Positions 1 through 6,830 of a stretch of DNA of 50,318 nucleotides are shown piece after piece. The notes under the pieces are model-generated. The model was not told the DNA's origin. It was given only the letters and a program-made list of their open reading frames with translations, and searched no databases. The DNA comes from Bacteroidales bacterium UBA3289 (GTDB taxonomy: Bacteria; Bacteroidota; Bacteroidia; Bacteroidales; UBA932). The position numbers and the translations under genes were made by a program. How positions within the stretch are numbered: position 1 is the first letter of the stretch; every line of letters starts with the position of its first letter. Where the stretch lies: assembly GCA_002361625.1 (NCBI GenBank), contig DETL01000020.1:3796-54113 (forward strand). The letters run 5' to 3'.

Positions 1-1
1 C

Positions 2-115
2 AAGGACTATTTCTACATCAGTGATGTGGATGATCGTGATTATCTGACGGCCATCATCAAAGCCACGATTCCGGCACTTCCGAAGCCAAGGGCGAAGAAG
101 AATCCGTTGAAGTAA
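2..115 (+). CDS. C-terminal end of an unidentified protein (partial)
   Basis: The window opens inside an open frame that ends with TAA at 113-115. The 37 visible residues contain an aromatic and acidic stretch (YFYISDVDDRDYL) and a basic, proline-rich tail (PKPRAKKNPLK). I do not recognise the family. The gene ends 21 bases before the next start on the same strand, so the two could be cotranscribed. The frame is clear, but the start lies outside the window. Confidence 0.5.
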   Translation, partial: KDYFYISDVDDRDYLTAIIKATIPALPKPRAKKNPLK

Positions 116-136
116 ATTCTGATTGATCGGGCCATT

Positions 137-808
137 ATGGAAAACAATCTGCTGACACAGGCGCTCGCTAAATTCTTTCTGGGGGTTATCATCCTGGGGA
201 TTCTTATATTCCTACCAGCATGGTCACTGCATTATTGGCAGGGCTGGCTGCTGATGGGTATCCTGTTAGTGCCGATGTTCGTGGCCGGGCTGGTGATGCT
301 GGCCAAGAATCCGGATCTGCTGCGCAAACGCCTCAACGCCAAAGAACAGGAGGCGGAGCAGAAGACAGTCGTGAAATTGAGCGGGCTCCTTTTTATCACC
401 GCATTCGTTGTCGCCGGATTAAACTGGCGCTTCGGCTGGTGGGTATTGCCTGATTGGGCCGTGTGGGTGGCTGCAGGGCTGTTTCTGGCATCGTATCTCC
501 TATATGCTGAGGCGTTGAGAGAGAATACTTTCCTCTCCCGGACCATCGAGGTTCAGGAGAACCAGAAGGTCATTGACACGGGGCTCTATGGCATTGTCCG
601 GCACCCGATGTACATGGCCACGACAATCCTTTTCCTGGCAATGCCGTTGGTACTGGCTTCTCCATTTTCCTTCCTCATTATGCTGGGGTACATTCTGGTA
701 ATCGCCAAGCGGATTAAGAATGAGGAAAAGGTGCTGGAGGAGGGATTGGTAGGTTATGCGGAGTACAAAAAGAAGGTGAAGTACAGAATCCTGCCGTTTA
801 TCTGGTAG
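137..808 (+). CDS. Isoprenylcysteine carboxylmethyltransferase/PEMT-like membrane methyltransferase
   Basis: This 223-residue protein has about five hydrophobic segments (around residues 13-33, 37-56, 80-95, 104-122 and 160-190). Its C-terminal third has the ICMT/PEMT signature: RHPMY at 155-159 for cofactor binding, an acidic EE pair near 196, and a final Y-x-x-Y, K-V, R-x-x-P pattern. Members of this fold methylate lipids or small hydrophobic substrates at the membrane, using S-adenosylmethionine. The bacterial substrate is usually unknown and cannot be read here. The ATG at 137 gives the normal N-terminal membrane helix. A GC-rich hairpin 36 bases after the stop may end the transcript. Confidence 0.8.
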   Translation: MENNLLTQALAKFFLGVIILGILIFLPAWSLHYWQGWLLMGILLVPMFVAGLVMLAKNPDLLRKRLNAKEQEAEQKTVVKLSGLLFITAFVVAGLNWRFGWWVLPDWAVWVAAGLFLASYLLYAEALRENTFLSRTIEVQENQKVIDTGLYGIVRHPMYMATTILFLAMPLVLASPFSFLIMLGYILVIAKRIKNEEKVLEEGLVGYAEYKKKVKYRILPFIW

Positions 809-844
809 AGTAACTATGTTTGTAATCCAAATGAAGAACGCTCT

Positions 845-864
845 CAGGGGCTTGTCGGCCCCTG
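845..864 (+). terminator. GC-rich hairpin after the methyltransferase gene
   Basis: A perfect 7-bp stem, CAGGGGC (845-851) with GCCCCTG (858-864), has a 6-base loop. It lies 36 bases after the stop at 808. No T-run follows directly, so it is a weak candidate terminator. It could also belong to the left end of the adjacent IS110-family element. Confidence 0.35.
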
Positions 865-906
865 CCGCTTGGCAGACCCCCCGAGAAGTTTTTCATATGA
901 AATAAA

Positions 907-967
907 AGCTACTGATATTTTTGGCTACATTTATAAAGCACAACATGTAATCAAAAACACAGTAGCT
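907..967 (+). promoter_or_regulatory. 8-bp inverted repeat ending at the recombinase start codon
   Basis: AGCTACTG (907-914) and CAGTAGCT (960-967) are exact inverted copies separated by 45 AT-rich bases. The right arm ends at the base before the ATG at 968. In RNA this would fold the start region into a stem. In DNA it could be a binding site. Either way it could limit recombinase production, which is an inference. Confidence 0.4.
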
Positions 968-2047
968 ATGAGTACACAAAGTAAACCTTTTTCCTTCAAA
1001 GGTCAAAAGATTTTTGTCGGATTAGACGTACATCTAAGGAGTTGGTCGGTAACTGTCCTGTCAGAGCAGGCTGTTTTAAAGAAGTTCACGCAGGATCCCA
1101 GCCCTGCTGCATTGAACAAGTTTCTGACCAACACCTATCCGGACGCGGAGTATTACTCGGTCTACGAGGCCGGTTTCTGCGGTTTCTGGATACACTGGGA
1201 ACTGCACAATCTGGGGATAAACAGCATAGTTGTGAACCCTGCAGATGTTCCAACAATGGCTGGTGAGAGGCTGAGGAAGACTGACGCTATAGATAGTGGC
1301 AAGCTCGCCAGAAGTTTACGTTCTGGTGAACTGAAAGGGATATATGTTCCTGACAGTCTTGCGACAGAGATACGCTCTTTGATAAGATTGAGAGACTCAT
1401 TGACGAAAGATCAGACTCGCCATAAGAATAGGATTAAGGCTCACCTAAGGTATTTGGGAATTGATATTCCTGAAGAGTTTCAACGCCCAGGGTGTACGTG
1501 GACCAATAAGTTTGTCCTATGGTTGAAACGTTTGGATCTGGAGACTGATTACGGGAGGAAGACACTTGATTTATTGATCGCCCAATATGAAGATCTTCGT
1601 GCCCAGCAGCTCAAGATGATGAAAGAACTTCGTCTATTGTCAAGGACAGAACGCTTTGAAGAGCCTCTCCGGTATTTGATGAGTGTTCCTGGAATCGGAC
1701 AACTGGCTGGTTTGACGATAATCTCAGAAGTGGATGACATCGCTCGTTTCAAGGATGCTGCTCATTTCGCCTCCTATGTAGGCATCGTCCCGATGTGCTA
1801 TTCAAGTGGCGAGCATGATGGAACCGGCAATATCACCGTTCGTCGTCATGCCAAATTGAGATGGCTGATTGTAGAGGCTGCATGGGTGGCATCACGAAAG
1901 GACCCTGTTCTGTCCTCTGCATTTGTTGAGTATTGCCGGAAGATGAAACCAAGCAAAGCGATCATTAAGATTGCGCGACGTCTGGTCAATCGTATTTACT
2001 TCGTTATGAAGCATCAGCAACCTTATGTCAACTGCTATGTCTCATAA
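968..2047 (+). CDS. IS110/IS1111-family DEDD recombinase (transposase)
   Basis: This 359-residue protein has the two-domain IS110 layout. The N-terminal RuvC-like DEDD domain shows GLDVH (D20), YEAGF (E67) and KTDAID (D106, D109). A helical linker spans about residues 140-230. The C-terminal Tnp_20 domain has SVPGIG at 239-244 and YVGIVP, with the candidate nucleophile in the SSG motif (S279/S280). The family cuts and joins DNA through a serine, guided by an RNA made from the element's non-coding end. The open frame extends back to 869, but the ATG at 968 fits the family start, a few residues before the first Asp. The gene looks intact. Confidence 0.9.
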   Translation: MSTQSKPFSFKGQKIFVGLDVHLRSWSVTVLSEQAVLKKFTQDPSPAALNKFLTNTYPDAEYYSVYEAGFCGFWIHWELHNLGINSIVVNPADVPTMAGERLRKTDAIDSGKLARSLRSGELKGIYVPDSLATEIRSLIRLRDSLTKDQTRHKNRIKAHLRYLGIDIPEEFQRPGCTWTNKFVLWLKRLDLETDYGRKTLDLLIAQYEDLRAQQLKMMKELRLLSRTERFEEPLRYLMSVPGIGQLAGLTIISEVDDIARFKDAAHFASYVGIVPMCYSSGEHDGTGNITVRRHAKLRWLIVEAAWVASRKDPVLSSAFVEYCRKMKPSKAIIKIARRLVNRIYFVMKHQQPYVNCYVS

Positions 2048-2066
2048 TGCAATTGAAATCCTGTCT

Positions 2067-2215
2067 GGTAAACAGACTTCCCTTGGGAGAGAGTACTTAA
2101 ATTCGAATGCGGCTTTGGAGTCCGCTTGTTAAAGTTTGTACCTCCCGCCTCAGTAACCTAATGCAGATACTTGCGGCACTGACTACAGATGTCCGCTTTG
2201 GGAAGTTTGTTTACC
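2067..2215 (+). ncRNA. Candidate bridge RNA: structured segment downstream of the IS110-family gene
   Basis: GGTAAACAGACTTCCC (2067-2082) pairs with GGGAAGTTTGTTTACC (2200-2215) over 16 positions, 15 as Watson-Crick pairs and one as G-U. Inside this stem are two side structures. The first pairs GGGAG (2085-2089) and GTAC (2093-2096) with GTAC (2138-2141) and CTCCC (2142-2146); it contains TTAA/TTAA pairing and a GCGG...CCGC hairpin (2109-2112 with 2122-2125). The second is GCGGCA (2173-2178) with TG and CCGC (2190-2196, one bulged base), with an 11-base loop. One closing stem with two looped arms, beside a DEDD recombinase, is what a guide (bridge) RNA would look like. The strand and the RNA ends are inferred. 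Confidence 0.5.
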
Positions 2216-2399
2216 GAGGATTTTTATGAGTCTCACAAGCATCGATCTCTACGAGACCGATGGATTGTTATTGTTTCGCTCCAAATCAATCTTTTTTCAA
2301 ATGCTTGATTTATAGCGATTTATTGAAAAGCTGAAAATGTTTTCAACTTTTATTTGGATTTCAACTGGGAATTCGGATTTATCTAACTGATTAGTAGTG

Positions 2400-2490
2400 C
2401 ATCTCGTCCTCAGAAACGCCTTGTCTTGAGGACGAGATGGATTTTTTGCCCGTTTCGTCCTCAAAATAGGGCCTGTATGAGGATGAGATC
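2400..2490. repeat. Two tandem REP-like palindromes (the first followed by a T-run)
   Basis: CATCTCGTCCTCA (2400-2412) and TGAGGACGAGATG (2427-2439) form a perfect 13-bp stem with a 14-base loop. A run of six Ts follows at 2442-2447, so the first unit could end transcription. A second unit follows at once: TTTCGTCCTCA (2453-2463) with TGAGGATGAGA (2478-2488), also with a 14-base loop, where both mismatches still pair as G-U. The repeat of the same arms and loop length at about 50-base spacing suggests a duplicated extragenic palindrome. Confidence 0.65.
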
Positions 2491-2502
2491 AAGCGGGGAG
2501 GC

Positions 2503-2516
2503 TATTTCCCGATGCA
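2503..2516 (+). other. Possible left attachment core (13/14 match to the mnmE 3' end)
   Basis: TATTTCCCGATGCA here differs by one base from TATTTGCCGATGCA at 21516-21529, which covers the last codons of mnmE. The orientation is the same. On the inner side of both copies, within about 80-150 bases, lies a long palindrome followed by extra half-sites (2593-2641 and 21366-21397). This could mark the two ends of a 19-kb integrated element. A chance match cannot be ruled out. Confidence 0.25.
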
Positions 2517-2592
2517 GCAAGACATGAACTTTCCAAAGTTATTTCTGCACACGATAAGCGAGATTGATTATCAATAAGTTAAAAGGGGGATT

Positions 2593-2641
2593 TGTCACAC
2601 GTGTGACAGAATACACGGTTTTTGTGACAAAGACTGTGACA
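2593..2641. repeat. Palindrome plus direct half-sites (TGTGACA array)
   Basis: TGTCACACGTGTGACA (2593-2608) is a perfect 16-bp palindrome. Its half-site TGTGACA is then repeated in direct orientation at 2623-2629 and 2635-2641, after the first at 2602-2608; steps are 21 and 12 bases. A palindrome with extra half-sites is typical of iterons, repressor arrays or arm-type recombinase sites. No replication or integrase gene is next to it in this window. Confidence 0.6.
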
Positions 2642-2684
2642 AATTATTTCTCGAGTAGTAACGAATTGCGGATAATACCCCATT

Positions 2685-2929
2685 TTTTCGGGTTAAAGGA
2701 GAAAATAAGGCGCTATAGAGGTCCTCGAAATCTGTCGCGGAATGGTGATGTTTCAATCCCTGAAAAGCATCCTTTCTTATCTTGAATCATTCCAAGATCA
2801 AATCGCTACCCAAGGATTCACTTTACCTTGGACTCTCGACTTTGTAGATGATTGTTTAGTTCGTTTGGTATATCTAATACATGAACCAAACAGGACAAGC
2901 GATGAATCCTTTTTTCTTTAACCCGAAAA
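2685..2929. repeat. Possible small non-coding element with 14-bp inverted ends
   Basis: TTTTCGGGTTAAAG (2685-2698) and CTTTAACCCGAAAA (2916-2929) are exact inverted copies enclosing 217 bases without a gene. Size and layout fit a MITE-like element. No flanking direct repeat is obvious, and other copies cannot be searched for here. Confidence 0.4.
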
Positions 2930-3187
2930 CTATTTGGCTCGGATTATTGATTCCACCATGCTCCAAATCTCAGATGAGTCAGGTCTAAAACTGATACTTA
3001 TTTGTGCTTAACTCGCGTTTTCGAGGTTATTTATTGAACTCCCTATATTCACCTTGGCCAAACGGGCGAACGCTTTTTGGCCGAATGGGGGATTAGATAA
3101 TCCGAGGACTCCTTATACGGGTATACATGATTCACAGGCTATCACTTTTAAGTAAATGTCGAGAATAATATTCTTATTATTGTGCAC

Positions 3188-3289
3188 AAAGTAATCAAAA
3201 ACTGATTACTTTATACCTAAAACTACGAATTCAGTCTTATCATTCAATTCATAAGACAACAATAGTGTGCGATGAAATCAGTATATTTG
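3188..3289 (+). promoter_or_regulatory. Promoter and palindromic operator of the AlbA_2 gene
   Basis: A Bacteroidota -7 box, TATATTTG (3282-3289), lies 18 bases before the ATG at 3308, so the leader is very short. About 70 bases further up, AAAGTAATCA (3188-3197) and TGATTACTTT (3203-3212) form a perfect 10-bp inverted repeat with a 5-base spacer. That is a good operator candidate. The gene product itself ends in a helix-turn-helix-like segment, so self-control is possible. Confidence 0.55.
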
Positions 3290-3307
3290 CAATAAAGAAG
3301 TATCGAT

Positions 3308-4675
3308 ATGCTTGACGAGATAAAAGCACAAGAACTGATTGCCCAAGGAGAAGGCCAGCACGTAGAACTCAAGCGCGAGGTCCCCTCGAAAGTAAGGGAG
3401 CTCAGCGAGGAAGTCTGCGCCCTTGCCAATGCGACCGGCGGGTACATCCTCCTTGGTGTTGACAACGACGGTAAGTTCACCGAAGGCTTCACCATCAACA
3501 ATAGCAAGCGCTCCGCTCTGCGGGATTCCGTGGACCAAATCGAACCCCAGGTTGATTGCGACATCTACTCGCTTAACTTATCTGGCCATGAAATTTGGAT
3601 AATGGAAGTCAAAGAAGGGGAGGACAAGCCCTACTTCTGCTCCGGTGCCGTCCACATCCGCCGCGGAGCCAATTCCCAGAAGCTTCGCAAACCGGCCGAT
3701 GTCCGCAAGATCTTCGACGATGCTGGAAAGCTCAACTTCGATATGGGCGTCTGCCCCTGGTTCAAATGGGAAGACGTATCCGAAGAAGCCGTCCGCGACT
3801 TCAAATTCCAGGCCGGCATCAGATCCGACGCACCTAGCCAGGAACTCATTACCAACCTCGGCCTCCTCACGGACAAAGGTGAAATAACCAACGCCGTTCC
3901 AATGCTCTTTTCCGACGCCTGCGGCAAGCGATTCATCAACGCAATCATCCATTGCGTCCGCTTCAAAGGCACCGAGAACGTTCACATCATCGACTCCAAG
4001 ACATTCGAAGGGCCGCTCCTCTTGCAATACAACAACGCCACGGCCTGGATCAAACAATACCTGTCCGTCGAATACGTCATGCACGGTTTCGACCCTCGCC
4101 AGGAAATCTGGGAACTGCCCCTCGACGCCATCAAAGAAGCCCTGACCAACGCCCTCTGCCACCGCGACTACTTCGATTCAGGAGCCAAGATCATGGTCCA
4201 GCTCTACGACGACCGTCTGGAAATCTCAAGCCCCGGCGGCCTGCTGCCCTATGTAGCAGCCGACTTCGGCCACCGCAGCCGCTCCAGGAACCCGCTCATC
4301 TTCAGGATGTTCACCCGGATGCATCTTGTTGAAAGCGTCGGCACCGGCATCCCACGGATCGCCCGCATCCTCTCGGAAGACGGATTCCCGCCGGCCGAAT
4401 ACAAGACCGAAGGCTTCTTTACCACAATACTCAGGAAAAAGAAGACTTCTTCTACCGAACACTCTGACCACGGTTCGGGAAAAAGTTCGGTAAAAACTTC
4501 GGTAAAGATTAAGGAGATGATGCGGTCCAATCCGAAGTTTTCCCTTCGAGAGATTGCTGAATCCATTGGTGTTTCTACCCGGGCAATAGAAAAAGCGGTC
4601 AAGAGACTTACCGAAAACGGAGAGATTGACCACACTGGCCCTAAGAAGGGAGGGGAGTGGGTTGTAAAGAGTTGA
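3308..4675 (+). CDS. AlbA_2 (Schlafen-like) domain protein with GHKL-type ATPase region and C-terminal HTH
   Basis: This 455-residue protein has three parts. Residues about 10-130 match the AlbA_2/Schlafen-like putative nucleic-acid-binding domain (HVELKRE, LANATGGYILLGVDNDG, HIRRGANS). Residues about 270-370 look like the HATPase_c_4 region (EALTNALCHRDY, then YDDRLEISSPGGLLP). Residues about 400-450 form a winged-helix-like end (FSLREIAESIGVSTRAIEK). Such proteins are common in mobile and defence regions and are usually annotated as putative transcriptional regulators or ATP-dependent helicase-related; their activity is not well defined. The start follows a -7 box by 18 bases. A hairpin follows the stop. 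Confidence 0.85.
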   Translation: MLDEIKAQELIAQGEGQHVELKREVPSKVRELSEEVCALANATGGYILLGVDNDGKFTEGFTINNSKRSALRDSVDQIEPQVDCDIYSLNLSGHEIWIMEVKEGEDKPYFCSGAVHIRRGANSQKLRKPADVRKIFDDAGKLNFDMGVCPWFKWEDVSEEAVRDFKFQAGIRSDAPSQELITNLGLLTDKGEITNAVPMLFSDACGKRFINAIIHCVRFKGTENVHIIDSKTFEGPLLLQYNNATAWIKQYLSVEYVMHGFDPRQEIWELPLDAIKEALTNALCHRDYFDSGAKIMVQLYDDRLEISSPGGLLPYVAADFGHRSRSRNPLIFRMFTRMHLVESVGTGIPRIARILSEDGFPPAEYKTEGFFTTILRKKKTSSTEHSDHGSGKSSVKTSVKIKEMMRSNPKFSLREIAESIGVSTRAIEKAVKRLTENGEIDHTGPKKGGEWVVKS

Positions 4676-4678
4676 CAA

Positions 4679-4702
4679 TTCTTGAGGAATAATCCTTAAG
4701 AA
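4679..4702 (+). terminator. 10-bp hairpin just after the AlbA_2 gene
   Basis: TTCTTGAGGA (4679-4688) pairs with TCCTTAAGAA (4693-4702) across an ATAA loop, with one G-U pair. It starts 3 bases after the stop. There is no T-run, so termination is uncertain. Confidence 0.4.
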
Positions 4703-4736
4703 GTCAGTGAGATTATGGTATTGAACACTCCACGAT

Positions 4737-5807
4737 ATGCAACAGACTCGGAAATCTTCTCAGAACGAGCCCGTCCTTTACGACTTCGGCCTGCTTTCTC
4801 ATCCACGGTTCGCTCATCTGAGAGTGGAAGTTCACGGCGGATGTCTCACAGAGCCTTTCGCTAACGAGTTTGCATTCTCCAGTTTGGTGCGAGATATGTT
4901 TGCGCGCTGCTATGATGTAGAGAATAAACTCCAAAAAAATGATATCTATTTCGAGGAGTATCCTCGTTTCATTTATGCATTGATGGAGAGCTATGCTGCT
5001 CAGATTAAGCAATCCTACCGAAGTGACCCGCGCTCTGGTCTCCGGTTGATGTTCGACTGGCTCTTAAAGACTAGAGAGATTATAGAAGAGCAATACCAAG
5101 CTATACCAACCCTTTACCTAGCATCAGACATTGCTGCTAAGAAAGATCTTCAGAAATGTCAATCAAAGGATACATGGCCGGTAAAACTAAATGTGTATTC
5201 GCTTCTCTACCGATACTTCCACTATAGGATAGAAAACCTTCTTCCTAAAATGCCGGATTCCTTGGCGAATCTCATTCCGTACAATATGTGGATAGGGGAG
5301 TATGATGAACTGAAGGCAGAGTACACGGGTAAGTTCGGGCTCGAATTCCGACAACGCGCCATCGTCAATGTCGAGGACAACAAAAAGCGTTTTTTCGAAG
5401 TTCTCGTTGATCAGTGTATGACTTTCTGCCGCCAGATGACCTCTGACAATCCAATACTGCCATACGATGATGTCTTCCAGCAATGTGATGAGCCAATGAC
5501 GGCACTTATTCACTCCTACTTTCGGGATTATATCACCCGTCTGCAAGCGATTTCTAACGTTGCAGCCGATATCGATGCGGCTATCATCAATTGGATTGTC
5601 TCACTGCAGACAGACATATTTGAGACTTACGCTGCCAATCAAAGTAAAGTTCTGAGCAAATGTGGTAGAACTGCTACTGTAGATGTTGCCTCAATGCAAT
5701 TCTATCTTGACATTTGCGAGAGGAATGTCCTTGAGATTGCACATGAGTATTTTATCGACAGCGCGACCATTCCTCTGGTTCCTGAGGAGAATAGCCCCAT
5801 CAAATAA
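4737..5807 (+). CDS. DUF6043-like protein, N-terminal part (interrupted by an in-frame stop)
   Basis: This 356-residue soluble protein starts MQQTRKSSQNEP. It is rich in aromatic residues (YRYFHYRIENLLPKMPDSL) and has no membrane segment. It reads like the DUF6043 family of Bacteroidales mobile regions, whose function is unknown; this identification is from memory and tentative. The frame stops at TAA 5805-5807, but the same frame continues open to 6182 and encodes a sensible C-terminal part. The natural protein may therefore be about 480 residues long. The ATG at 4737 is the first in the frame. Confidence 0.55.
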   Translation: MQQTRKSSQNEPVLYDFGLLSHPRFAHLRVEVHGGCLTEPFANEFAFSSLVRDMFARCYDVENKLQKNDIYFEEYPRFIYALMESYAAQIKQSYRSDPRSGLRLMFDWLLKTREIIEEQYQAIPTLYLASDIAAKKDLQKCQSKDTWPVKLNVYSLLYRYFHYRIENLLPKMPDSLANLIPYNMWIGEYDELKAEYTGKFGLEFRQRAIVNVEDNKKRFFEVLVDQCMTFCRQMTSDNPILPYDDVFQQCDEPMTALIHSYFRDYITRLQAISNVAADIDAAIINWIVSLQTDIFETYAANQSKVLSKCGRTATVDVASMQFYLDICERNVLEIAHEYFIDSATIPLVPEENSPIK

Positions 5808-6182
5808 GATAGCACCGAGCCTAAACCAACACAAGAACTCCCCAAGATCAAGCACACCCGCCGCATCAACTACAAGAAGCTCTACAATGCATGGAATGAA
5901 AAAGCCTTTACCGCCACGACACTGGAAGAATTCACCGAAGCCATTGACCATGCCGACTTCTCCAAGATGATGGAGCGGGCAGAGAACGCTGGCCAACGAG
6001 CAGGATACATCGGAGCCGTCAAATACATCATCAAGCGCCTCAATCAGTACCTCGGCAGCAACTGGTATTATATCGCTTGCTGCAGCATCGGCGAGACTCC
6101 TGACGACCTGAACAAGCTCAACGATACAACTAAACAGATCGCCAAAATCAACACAAAGATTCTATCTGGTTCCGTCAAATAA
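5808..6182 (+). pseudogene. In-frame continuation of the 4737 gene after a TAA codon
   Basis: Reading on in the frame of the gene at 4737 gives 124 further sense codons before TAA at 6180-6182, starting DSTEPKPTQELPKIKHT. The stretch has coding-like composition, with ATC, AAC and GAA codons and motifs such as RINYKKLYNAWNEKAF and WYYIACCSIGETPDD. An ATG at 5967 could start a 71-residue protein, but coding character begins well before it. The simplest reading is one long gene broken by a nonsense codon. Readthrough or a true two-gene split are alternatives. Confidence 0.5.
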
Positions 6183-6230
6183 CCTGAGACCTTTGATCAC
6201 CGCAGGTCGCCGCAGCACTTTCGGTTGACA

Positions 6231-6287
6231 CCGCAGATTAACTCCTTGAGACACAACAATTTCAAGGAGTATATTTTTTATCTGCGG
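6231..6287. terminator. Nested inverted repeats after the broken gene
   Basis: An outer stem CCGCAGAT (6231-6238) with ATCTGCGG (6280-6287) encloses an inner perfect stem ACTCCTTGA (6241-6249) with TCAAGGAGT (6262-6270). A T-rich ATATTTTTTA follows the inner stem. The inner hairpin plus T-run fits a rho-independent terminator. The outer stem would compete with it. Further CCGCAG copies lie just upstream, near 6209-6225. Confidence 0.5.
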
Positions 6288-6419
6288 CCTTTTGCGGCAA
6301 AAAAACCTCATACGAACTTTGCATTGTGAATGAAACGTAACGCCTTATGCGATGGAGTCCACATCGCCAGTATGGTCGGGAACCGAGAAAGGCTAGGACA
6401 ACCCGATGCTGGCAAACAT

Positions 6420-6635
6420 ATGAATAAACAATACAAAAAAGGGAACAAAAATATTTGCAGAGTACAATTAGTTATTGCTATCATTAGTTTCATTTGTGGA
6501 GCCTTTATTGCCGGTACCAGATTGTTTCTTATTGTGTCCATTGGAGACAACACGATCTCATTAATAAGTATCCTAAAAGAAATACTAATTCTTTATAGTG
6601 CGATTATCGGAATACGCGACAAATCCAGTTCATAA
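6420..6635 (+). CDS. Small hypothetical protein with two membrane helices
   Basis: From the ATG at 6420 the product has 71 residues: a basic N-terminus (MNKQYKKGNKN), a hydrophobic helix (VQLVIAIISFICGAFIAG), and a second hydrophobic segment (ISILKEILILYSAIIGI). The open frame extends back to 6330, but that part reads poorly. I do not recognise the family. It lies 195 bases before the helicase operon on the same strand, so a link to that system is possible but unproven. Confidence 0.4.
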   Translation: MNKQYKKGNKNICRVQLVIAIISFICGAFIAGTRLFLIVSIGDNTISLISILKEILILYSAIIGIRDKSSS

Positions 6636-6733
6636 AAAGACTTTTGATGTATTTTCTGCCATCCTTAGAATCAGAGAATATGCAAAACATGTGAGCAAGC
6701 TTGAATTGAGCAATATTTGCACGTCCTGCCCTG

Positions 6734-6820
6734 CAAATTGTGACGCTTCCCAATTTGTGTATTGCATCTAATTAGATGTTATCTCCGCTTTTTTTTGTAA
6801 ATTTGGCTTTAATAAAGCGG
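6734..6820 (+). promoter_or_regulatory. Palindrome-rich promoter of the helicase-methyltransferase operon
   Basis: A -7 box TAAATTTG (6798-6805) lies 25 bases before the TTG start at 6831. Three inverted repeats surround it. CAAATTG (6734-6740) pairs with CAATTTG (6751-6757). CATCTAATTAGATG (6765-6778) is a perfect 14-bp palindrome that overlaps the expected -33 region. CCGCTTT (6785-6791) with AAAGCGG (6814-6820) brackets the -7 box. This arrangement suggests tight repression; no dedicated regulator gene lies within the operon itself. Confidence 0.6.
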
Positions 6821-6830
6821 AACATACGAT

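Larger units (their letters stand above)
845..2290 (+). mobile_element. IS110/IS1111-family insertion sequence (ends not resolved)
   Basis: The element holds a full-length DEDD recombinase gene (968-2047) with non-coding flanks. IS110-family elements usually have no clear terminal inverted repeats or target duplications, so the ends cannot be fixed from this copy alone; the coordinates are approximate. The structured 3' flank (2067-2215) is probably part of the element. IS1111-group members carry their bridge RNA on that side. Tandem palindromes at 2400-2490 could be the target locus, since this family often inserts in or beside palindromic repeats. Confidence 0.45.
2216..3187. other. Non-coding stretch rich in palindromes
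   Basis: No convincing gene is present. The only long frame (2564-2785) reads through repeated TGTGACA units and looks spurious. Besides the repeats listed separately, there are GTTTGGT (2863-2869) with ACCAAAC (2885-2891), a CTCG/CGAG hairpin at 3012-3025, and GGCCAAA (3056-3062) with TTTGGCC (3076-3082). The density of small inverted repeats is far higher than in the core half of the window. Confidence 0.55.

Noticed and set aside
869..967. An N-terminal extension of the IS110-family recombinase
   Set aside because: The extra 33 residues have no match to the family start, and the ATG at 968 places the DEDD domain where expected.
2564..2785. A 73-residue frame (VTRVTEYTVFVTKTVTNYF)
   Set aside because: The VT-rich text is only a translation of the TGTGACA repeats; there is no family match or start signal.
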